DNA from: Pegoplata infirma
Taxonomy: Eukaryota > Arthropoda > Insecta > Diptera > Anthomyiidae
NCBI GenBank assembly: GCA_963921195.1
Contig: OY992537.1
Coordinates: 172,749,021 to 172,813,020, forward strand
Direction of reading: 5' to 3'
DNA length: 64,000 bases
Below the pieces are notes generated by a model that saw only the letters and a list, made by a program, of their open reading frames with translations, ran no database searches and was not told where the DNA came from. Below, piece after piece: positions 55,971 to 64,000 of the stretch. Made by a program: the position numbers and the translations under genes. Position 1 is the stretch's first letter. Each line of letters opens with the position of its first letter.

Positions 55971-56494
55971 GAGTGAACTTAGTGGTTTTATTAAAAAATA
56001 TAATGTTTTAGCGATATTTACAACTTAAAACTACCTTTTTTAATTTTTTTTTTAAATTGGTATCACTAAACTAAAAAAAGACAGTTTTTGCCGTGCCGGA
56101 ACCGGCTGCCGTTCCCCGTGCCGGGCTACCATCCTCCCCATTTTCTCCTCCGTATATCACGACCTTAAAATAAGGGAGGTAACCCTTATTTTTTTCGAAA
56201 ATTTTTTGGTTATGGTAAGTCTTGTAGAGCATATTATGAGCTTCAAAACAAGCCAAAAATGGGCTTTCTAGCTAAAGTAGAACCAACGATATTAAGTTTT
56301 TACGGTGCAAAGTGTCGCGACTGGGAGATTTTGGGGGAAATTTTGACCCTCCGTGTTTTCGCCCACTGTTTACTTAGAGGGCTGAAAATAAGTGTGTGTC
56401 AGTTTATCACTTAGTGTTACAACTAAACCAAATTTCATCAAAATCGGAGGGGGTCACGAAAATTTTTAGCTATTTTTGATTGATTTCACTAAGA
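55971..56494. other. Unique spacer between the two Transib-like copies
   Basis: A short GC-richer block at 56085-56165 (GCCGTGCCGGAACCGGCTGC) stands out. On the minus strand it gives a 61-aa frame (56071-56256) without known domain. CAAATTTCATCAAAATCGGA at 56430 is a phrase shared with the insertion at 48081-52130. Confidence 0.45.
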
Positions 56495-56616
56495 CTGACC
56501 CTTTATAGAGTTTTCTTCTTAAAGTATCAAAAAATCTTATTGGTTGAAAATCTATGGTATTTTCTGCTGGCTCAGCAGAGAATCTTTGTAATTTAAAAGA
56601 GTTATTATTTTGAGTG
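56495..56616 (-). mobile_element. CACTCAAAATAAT MITE fragment
   Basis: It ends GTTATTATTTTGAGTG|TA at 56616-56618 and contains TTTTCTGCTGGCTCAGCAGA and AAAAATCTTATTGGTTGAAA. Only one terminus (about 120 bp) is kept. Confidence 0.85.
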
Positions 56617-56816
56617 TAGTATTATCCGCTGCTATGCCAACAACTTAATTTTTCAAGTTATTACATTTTATAATTTCCATCATAGGGTTGATATAATTTC
56701 ATGTTTTTTTTAAATTAAAACGGCCATTAGATACAATTTTTCGGCTTTGTGGTTGGATGCATCTGATAAAATGGACACAAAACATTTTTTATAATAACGT
56801 TAGATTTGGACCGTGC

Positions 56817-58796
56817 CACTGTGGGCCAGCATCCCTGAATTTTGGCCATAAATAGACCACTTAACCTATATGTCAAAAAAGTATTGCATATGGGTGTTAA
56901 AGGGTCGCTGATCACGATTCTGAAAAAAAAATTTCAAAATTCAAAATGGCGGATCCAAAATGGCGGACATGATTTTTTAATTCTTTGTTTATTGTGTTTA
57001 ATATAATCATTATCGATGTATTTGGGGTCGCTAATAAAGAATATGAGCTCAGACTTTTAAAATTCAAAATGGCGGATCCAATATGGCGACAAATTTAAAT
57101 TTAAAATTTTTAATATGTTGTCTCTTTTGTCCAAAAACTTCGATTTTAATGGTTTTTCGGATGTTAAAACTGATTTTGGAATTAAAGATTTGAAATTCAA
57201 AATGGCGGATCCAATATGGCGAATATGCTTTTGTAATTCTTAGCTAATTTTACTTAAATTAGTAATTTTTGATGTATTTAGGGTCAGGAATTACGAATAT
57301 GAGCTCCGATTTTTTAAATTCAAAATGGCGGATCCAATATGGCGTCAAATAAAATATTAATTTTTTTTCTATGTTGTCTGATTTTTATGGTTTTTGGAAT
57401 GCCAAATCTGATTTAAGAATCAAATATTCAAAATAGCGGATCCAATATGGCGGACAAGATATTTAAATTATTGATTAATGTTTCAAAATATCACTAGGAA
57501 ATGATTGCACAACACGAATACGAACTCAGATTTTTTGAAATCAAAATGGCGGATCCAAAATTTAGGACATAGCTTTTTAAAAAAATTTACAATGTTTAAA
57601 TTTCTAAGTTTTTATAAATCCCTCTTTTTGCTTTTATCAGAAGATTTTAATAAAATATTTCTCTTTTAAATGCGTCAAAAAGTTCATATATTCATTGGCT
57701 CATTTAAGAGAGAACTTTTTTATTTCCAATAAGCATTTGCCATCCTAAATGTACAAATAATGCTACAAGCTTACAATTTCGTAAAAAATAATAAAAATGC
57801 TATTGCCAAATATGCCCTCTTAAATGCGTTATCAGCTTTAATGTTTAGCAGTAGAGATGGACGCTGGTCACGTGAATTACTCGTGATCAAAAACGAGCGT
57901 GATTAAAATTTTTTGTTCGTTAGTGAGACAATTTTTTGCGTGAGTGTAATTTTTTTGCGTGAGTCAAAACTATTTAATTGTATTGTAATTTTTAAAATTT
58001 TTTTCGTGTTTTAAATGTTTAGCGTGAGTTACGAGTGAGCGTGAGTCACACGTGAGTGGTGTTTTGTTTACTCACGTAAATAATGAGTAAGTGTGAGAAA
58101 AAAAACGGTGGAGTAAATTATGTTTTTTTTTTTGTGAGCGTGAGTCAACGTGAGTCAAAATTCACTCACGTGCCCATCACCAGTTATCACGCCAATGTTG
58201 TCAAAGTGAGCCATTTTTTATTAGAAATCAATAGAAACAAAAATACCGAAAAATGTTGAAGTTCCATTTTAGGGCATTTCTAAACGTCATATTTTGGTTT
58301 ATTGCTTCTAGATCAAAAGTTTATGAACGGTCGCACAGGGTCGCAAAAATGTGAATAGAATACATTGTCAGAGACAGATCGTAGCTCGAGGTTTGTCAAT
58401 ATCGTTTGGACTTTTTTGGACTTTGGTGTTGAAAAAAGGCGGATTTCAACAAAAGTATGAACTTCCATAATTTATTTAAAAAAAAATATGCTTATAGCTT
58501 ACTTTTTGGCAGTTTATATCATGTGTTGAACAAACAGGTATGTCTTTAGGAGAACTTCACCGAAAATTTGAAAAAATATTGTGTTGAAGTACAAAAAAAA
58601 ATTATTTGTTTCATAAATAAAAATAATCTCAAACATTGACTTTAACCTCATGCAAAAAAAAAAAACTTTAAGCTATATTAAAAAGATATTAAAGGTGGAC
58701 AAAATTCAAGATGTCGATATTCCGAAAAAATATTTTTAAATATGTGTTGCCTTACAGACCTTATTGGCCAAAAAATGGAAATCCTGGCCAACAGTG
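56817..58796 (+). mobile_element. Transib-like non-autonomous element, copy 2 (1980 bp)
   Basis: CACTGTGGGCCAGCATCCCT to ATCCTGGCCAACAGTG, flanked by CGTGC at 56812-56816 and 58797-58801. It is collinear with copy 1 throughout (GGCGGATCC units 56935-57555, CACG module 57845-58170, GGTCGCACAGGGTCGC at 58331), with many small indels. It lies 850 bp downstream of copy 1 in the same orientation but has a different target duplication, so it is an independent insertion, not a segmental duplication. Confidence 0.85.
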
Positions 58797-58801
58797 CGTG
58801 C

Positions 58802-59170
58802 ACAAGAAAATTTCTCGTCATAAAAGGTCTGTAAGACATTCATGCAATTTATTCAAACTGAAAAACGGCGGCGTATTTTTCGGTCTTCATCTTTTTAATC
58901 ACGATCATTATAGCGGCGATCATGCTGCCCTTTATTTCTGCGATCACGTTCACGCTGCTCGCGGATGCGATCCTTGACATAAGGAAGAACTTTTGCGGCG
59001 CTCACGAGCTCGTGAGGATGATTCCTGATGATTATCACAGATTAGCCGGCGATTTATAATACGGCGGTTCTGCCGATAAGTTCTGGATGGTGCTGATGGG
59101 CGCGGCATAGGCATGCGTTTGAATGTTTTTAGGTTTATTCCAACACATCTGTCCATGAGCCGGTACGAAA
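58802..59170 (-). pseudogene. GC-richer coding-like patch, Arg-rich, minus strand
   Basis: Base composition is clearly more balanced than the surroundings. On the minus strand, RMPMPRPSAPSRTYRQNRR and SSSRARERRKSSS are followed, after a frame change, by DRIREQRERDRRNKGQHDRR. Arg/Ser and Arg/Glu/Asp-rich text of this kind is typical of RNA-processing proteins. This may be a captured or truncated exon of a host gene. The frame shift and lack of start argue against a live gene. The product cannot be named. Confidence 0.4.
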
Positions 59171-59229
59171 TACGCCCTTAAAGCCAAATTCGATCCACCC
59201 TAGCGTACATTACTTTAAGTAATAATCAG

Positions 59230-59847
59230 TAGTGTTGTAAATAGTGGTTACTTTTGACTACTCAATACTATTCGATACTTTTTCAACTGAGTACTCGATA
59301 TTACTCAATACTTTTTTTGAAATTGAAAAATTTCAAAATAGAGCTTTTTAAATTACAATTTTATTAATTTTTATCAAAATTCTATTTGTGTTTGCGTTAT
59401 GCATTCGCTTTTATGTTTAGATTATTTTTAATCAACTTAAAAATTATTTTTCTAAAAAAAAACAACTAAAATATTTTTTATAAGGGTTCAAGTTGAAAAA
59501 ATGCAAAAGAAAAATTGAATTTCTAAAAATTATAGACATTTCTGGTATTTCCTATACCGGTTTCAAACACCCCAGTTAGTGTCATCATCAGTAGGATTTT
59601 AAATGTCGGTTTGTCTTGTTAATGAAAACTGTTTTTTATATATGTGAATATTTTTAGTTTCTACTGAATAAATTTTTTATACACAGATTTGCATTTTATG
59701 GTTATATTTGTTGGTTAAATTATGCGTTTCTAATGAAAAAATACAACCCTGAAAGTATTGAGTAGTTACTTTTGTGTATTGAGTACTCGAAAAAATAGGC
59801 AGTATTGAGTACTCAGTACTCAAATACTCAATACTTTTACAACACTA
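59230..59847. mobile_element. 618-bp hAT MITE, TSD ATAATCAG
   Basis: The ends TAGTGTTGTAAA and TTTTACAACACTA are flanked by ATAATCAG at 59222-59229 and 59848-59855. The subterminal zones are packed with TACTCAATACT and TGAGTACTC words. No coding region. A dispersed repeat with a hammerhead-like core (59477-59680) lies inside. Confidence 0.94.
59477..59680 (-). mobile_element. Dispersed repeat with hammerhead-like core, copy 2
   Basis: The reverse complement matches about 15300-15490. It carries CTGATGA, an ACAC/GTGT hairpin, GAAA and a GGTAT/ATACC hairpin in order, flanked by GACATTT and AAATGTC. CTGATGA is the unmutated consensus of the hammerhead core, whereas copy 1 has CTGAAGA. Confidence 0.6.
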
Positions 59848-59855
59848 ATAATCAG

Positions 59856-60980
59856 TAAATATTACCAGTTTTACCTTTTCATTTGGCATCAATTTCCGTA
59901 CAAAATTACCGTTTTAAATTAACATAACGGCTCAACCATAGCCCAAAACCATACAACACCAACAAAATAAAAAATTAAAACAAAACAACAATGAAGAAAA
60001 CAAATAAACGTCAACTTAACTACAACAATAAACTCAAACTCACCTTACCCGAAGGATAACGAGGTATAAACAACAAATCGTGAGTAGACAAGAATATGAA
60101 AACATACAAACAAATAAAATTAAAATTTACGCAAATAACAGCAATGCGGAAAATAAGGATTCTATGTAGGAAAAAAACTGGAGACCGACATATATAATAG
60201 ACAGAAATGTAAAAACTTTCTAAAGAAAAATATGACGATTTAAGGAAGACGTGTATGTTAGTAGTTTTATACATTGTATCCCATTCTCCCTCATCTGTGC
60301 TTTCACTCACTCATGCTACTTTAACGTCATTATCCCAAAGGACTTGTAAATACTAAACAAATAACTTGAAGACACAACAAACATTTTGTTTCTGTTTTTT
60401 AACATTGCCAGCTAGAAATGATAGAGTGGTTACAAATGTACCATTTTTAGAAACTAATTGAGCATAAAAACAACACAGCTCAACAAGATAATGCGTATTG
60501 GATTCTGATTAGTGATTTGGATAGTGTTTGTTGCCCCGATTCCAAATCCGGACCAAATTTGTCGTATCACGTCAGGATTTTGAGTAATTCATTAATTAGA
60601 AAACGGTTTTAGAAAATAAAACAAGAAAATTTGATGCTGTCTGAAAGAGAAAATTACACACTTCGAATGAGCTTGATACCAAGTCATTCGCATGGCAGGA
60701 TCTTATTTTGTAGGCGTTTAAAAATGGTCAAAATGGGGCTTTTTTGACACTTTTACCGCGATTTTCTCAAAATTGGGACGTGATAGAGAAATTTGAGTGA
60801 CCGTTTTGGAATCCGGACACCAAAACCTATCACCTTTTTTTGGTTTGATCCAAAACGCAATGACAAACCTAAGATTTGTAGAGCGGTGCTATTTATTTAA
60901 ATTATCAATGAAATTCTTTTTTTCTAGTTCGAGGTCATAAATTAGGATTTTCGTCGCACAGCTTCTTTTTATAGAAGGGT
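59856..60980. other. No assigned gene; one minus-strand frame
   Basis: A 96-aa minus-strand frame at 60020-60310 starts MSESTDEGEWDTMYKTTN and then becomes hydrophobic (VFIFLSTHDLLFIPRYP). No family was recognised. TTCTAGTTCGAGGTCAT at 60925 is shared with the foldback at 820-1120. Confidence 0.35.
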
Positions 60981-61740
60981 TTAATATGAAAGCAGCATTT
61001 CATTTTGATAAAAATATTTTCTGCATCAATCATAAATAATTTCCTTGAAGGAGCACTATCTAATACAGCTGAATTCAATGCAATTGCAGGGCATTGCCCC
61101 AAGCTGGTAAAATATTTTAAGAAGTCAGGGGCTACTACCCTCCCTCAACAGGGGTTTCTTAGCACCACAGGAGAAAAACATCCCACAATGCATTAGGTTG
61201 AACCCCATATAAGAAAACTTAAAAAAAAATGGTCATAAAAAACGATCACACCGATTCAGAAAATGTAAAAAAATTAAGAAGCAAATATTACTTTATATTG
61301 AATCTGTGATTGATGCAAACATAAAGGACTTTCATTAAGTTGCACTCTTTTTATTTCCACCAAGGAGCAAACTGACAAATTTTTCGGAGAGTGAGAAAAA
61401 AATTATCCATGAGAAATGCAAAAAAATGTTAGAAACATTTCTGTGGATGATCCTTTTGACGATTTTGTACAGGTTATATTTGCCTCCGAACACGATTATC
61501 ACTGGTATGCAATGAAGTCTTGAGGTATGACAGTCAAACAATTTTATACCACAAAGATTTTGGTCGATTGGAATGGTGGGAAACCCGTAAAAAAGAATTA
61601 ACTCTGCTTTTCAGTTCCGCTGCATCGGAAAAGCTAGACATTTGCTTTCAGAAAATATCCCTGTTAGTTCTTGGGCTATCGAAATTTTCTCGAAGGTCCA
61701 CATTGTTCCATAAGGTGCCAACAAAATTTTAAACACTAAT
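60981..61740 (+). pseudogene. hAT transposase C-terminal remnant
   Basis: Pieces in several frames: AIAGHCPKLVKYFKKSG (61080-61130), then ALFLFPPRSKLTNFSESEKK (61345-61400). The last piece, GRLEWWETRKKE...SSAASEKLD (61560-61640), is the C-terminal dimerisation block of hAT transposases (hATC: LEWW...SSAASER). The DDE part is not recognisable and frames are broken by indels and stops. It may belong to an old hAT element whose ends are lost. Confidence 0.6.
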
Positions 61741-61856
61741 ATGACCGATAAGCCGCGACACCCCCTTTAAGTTTCAAGCAAATCGGCTTATAACGTTTTT
61801 AATTAAGCTTGCCAGATCGAAAATGGTAAAAAGCTTGATTTTTTTTTTGACATCTA

Positions 61857-62650
61857 CACCCAAAATTATCATTCTGTTAAATTACAGAGATACTCTGCAG
61901 AGCCAGCAGAAAACACCATAGATTTCCAACCAGCAAGATTTTTTGTTATTTTACAAAGAAAACTCAGTAAAATGATTTCTATAAAAAAAGCTATAAGTTT
62001 ACAGAATTATCTGTAAAATTTTGATAAAGCGACCACAATTTTACCAAAACAAAAACTGTAAATTTACAAAGTTTTAGTTAAATGCATTTTATAAGTTAAA
62101 TTTTACAAAAAAAAACTGTAAATTTACAATGTTTTTGTTAAACTTATTTGATTTCAAACTTGAACACATGAAATAATTGGGAACAAAAATAACAACAACC
62201 ACATTTAAAATAAAAAAACTTAAACTTAAAGTTGTAATTTCAAAGGCGTTTTTATTTTATTTAACTTTGCGTGCAGGAACTCCAGAACTGCTCTGCTTCA
62301 AAACAACAGTCTGATAAGCCATTAAAATTATTCTTTGCATATTACGTATATTTTAAATTATTGAAGCTCACATATTTAGTGACGCATTTAAGCGGTAGTG
62401 ATATGGCTTTTACACAACGGTCATTATTTGATTCCTTATCAATTTCTCCTGTCATTATGTGCAAGTAGTGTTGACAATTGGGAAATACCATCGTGTAAAT
62501 TTGTAAAATAGAAATTACAAAGTAAAATTATAGATACAATTTGTTTTTCAGTTACAAAAATATACAGTTTTTTCCTAAAAATCTGTATTTCGACAGATAA
62601 CTTTGTCAAATTGAAATGACAGTCATTTTACAGAGTAATTATTTTAATCC
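61857..62650 (+). mobile_element. CACTCAAAATAAT MITE, decayed right end
   Basis: TA at 61855-61856 precedes CACCCAAAATTATCATTCTG. AGCAAGATTTTTTGTTATTT and TTTACAGAATTATCTGTAAA match the family. The right end ACAGAGTAATTATTTTAATC has lost GAGTG. AGCTCACATATTTAGTGACG at 62365 matches, inverted, the copy at 38431-39125. Confidence 0.85.
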
Positions 62651-62946
62651 AATTTGTGAATTTTAGTAAATTTGAGACTAAAAATTATAACAATTTTTTA
62701 GTTTTTCCTTAAGACAAATAAAATGAGTACCGGGCTTCGATAGCTTACGAAAAAAGTGTCGGAACTTGAAAATTTTAATTTTTTCCTGAAATATTTTTAA
62801 CGAAATGGAAAAAAATTGTCGGAAAAAACTAATATTTTTTAAATGCATTTCTGATCTGTGCAACAAACGATTCAGGGAATCAAAAATCGGTAATTTCCAA
62901 TAAAAAAAAAAAAAATTAAATTTACTTAGATAATGTGGTAACTGTA

Positions 62947-63408
62947 AACTCAAAATAATTACTCTTTTTAATCCTCTGTAAAATTACTGTTATCTCAATT
63001 CGACAGATATTTGACAAAGTTATCTGTCAAAATACAGATTTTAAGAAAATAATTTGTATTTTCTTGTAACCGAAATCAAAATTTTATCTGTAATTTTACT
63101 TATTACTTTGTAAATCTCTATTGTACAGATAATAAACAGAGTTTTTTGATAAAAAAAACAGATTTAAGAAAAATACTTTGTTTTTCTCGTAACCAAAATA
63201 CTAAATTTCATTTGTAATTTTACTGTATTATTCAAATAAAAATCATTTCAACAAAATTCCAAATATGACCGATAACCCCTCTTTAAAAAGTGTCTTAAAT
63301 TACAATGAAAACTGGTAAATTTTCCGAGGATGACGTGTAGAATTGGAGTTACTCGTTATAAACTCGTAATATTCACAAAAATAAAAAAGTAAATTTACAA
63401 TTTGGAAG
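62947..63408 (-). mobile_element. CACTCAAAATAAT MITE, truncated, minus orientation
   Basis: ACTCAAAATAATTACTC at 62948 is the right terminus read inverted. CGACAGATATTTGACAAAG and GAGGATGACGTGTAG match 43100-43440 complemented. It stops at AATTTGGAAG (63408), directly joined to retroelement sequence. Confidence 0.85.
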
Positions 63409-63712
63409 AGATCGTGCAGCTCCCTAAATCCCAGTGAAGGTAGTCTCCGACCAGTAAGTGCCAGGCAATGGCAGAAGAAGTGTTTGATAGTTTTCAACTC
63501 CTCCTCATCAATGCAACTCGGGAAAGTCCTTTGACGTCACATTAAACCGCTCTCTATACGACAGTGTCTGGTAAATACAGCAACGACTGTCAAAATCTCT
63601 TCTCTTGGACGCGATATCAGCTCACTTGTGCGCTTCTGATTAAGAGAAGGCCAAATCTGTCGTGTTGTCTCACACGTCAATCGATATACCCATCTCTGTC
63701 CCACTTTAGAGC
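63409..63712 (-). pseudogene. Retrotransposon zinc-knuckle fragment (copy 4)
   Basis: On the minus strand, KTIKHFFCHCLALTGRRLPS (63497 downwards) and FRELHDL match the C-terminus of copy 1. Further 5', GAGATTTTGACAGTCGTTGC and TCTTAATCAG match the region before the knuckle. It is cut at HDL by the MITE fragment and at 63712 by unrelated AT-rich DNA. Confidence 0.85.
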
Positions 63713-64000
63713 ATTTCTTTCGAGCGCTTATTAGATTTAGATTTATTTAGTTTTTTCATTATTAGAACAATAAGAATAAATTCTTTTATAGTTCAACGGG
63801 TATTACATAAAGATTGACATAATTAATTAGTACAATAAATAATTAAAAAAAGCAGTAAAATAGCAATAATAATAAAACAGTAATTAAAATATAAAATGAT
63901 TGCAATAACAATATATTAAGTCAAGACAAAATAAAGTAAAGAAGCTATAGTTTATAATATAGTTTTTTTTTTTTTTTTTTTTTTTTATTTTTTTATTTTT
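63713..64000. other. AT-rich end of window, poly(T)
   Basis: GATTTAGATTTATTTAG, then AT-rich text ending in a TTTTTTTT run at 63965-64000. Nothing is recognisable. Confidence 0.6.

Noticed and set aside
54013..58796. Segmental duplication of one 2-kb block
   Set aside because: The two copies have different 5-bp flanking duplications (CAGTG and CGTGC), so they inserted independently.
60020..60310. 96-aa minus-strand frame as a host exon
   Set aside because: The acidic start looks protein-like, but the rest is AT-driven hydrophobic text. Kept only as a note.

Overview
The window is AT-rich animal DNA that consists almost entirely of transposable elements. No intact host gene, tRNA or rRNA was found. 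A dipteran (fly) genome is the best fit. At least six INE-1/DINE-1-like Helentron relatives are present, recognised by the ATACCCTCC head, the CATAAAGTATATATATTC block, CCGTCTGT repeats and a TCGGC(A/CTT)GCCGAA hairpin before CTTG. There are also short GT-AG introns of about 60 bp and RNase H-bearing non-LTR retrotransposons. No species is claimed.

Layout. 1-676: 3' end of a non-LTR element. 677-5640: a decayed inverted-repeat element with two other elements inside it. 6.2-8.8 kb: tandem repeats and a broken transposase-like gene. 8.9-14.1 kb: a terminal-inverted-repeat (TIR) element, a degraded minus-strand gene and DINE-1 copies. 14.3-21.1 kb: a 6.7 kb palindrome whose two arms carry different later insertions. 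21.8-26.3 kb: a possible founder (formerly autonomous) member of the window's commonest MITE family, holding its transposase pseudogene. 26.5-34.7 kb: foldbacks, nested hAT elements and two 16-bp arrays in opposite orientation. 34.9-39.1 kb: nested TIR elements. 39.9-45.7 kb: a Ulp1-like protease relic, a second retroelement copy split by a MITE, and a second copy of the 6.7 kb gene. 45.95-52.46 kb: a Transib-like element with a 4 kb repeat inside. 53.3-54.0 kb: a Harbinger transposase pseudogene. 54.0-58.8 kb: two 2 kb Transib-like non-autonomous copies. 59.2-62.7 kb: hAT material and another MITE. 62.9-63.7 kb: a MITE fragment fused to a retroelement fragment.

What ties it together is nesting. 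Many insertions keep exact target-site duplications: 8 bp for hAT, TA for several CAC... families, 5 bp for Transib-like elements and TTA for a Harbinger-like MITE. Several can be checked against an empty site inside the window itself, either the other palindrome arm or the interrupted retroelement. This gives a relative order of insertion. All transposase-like genes seen are broken.
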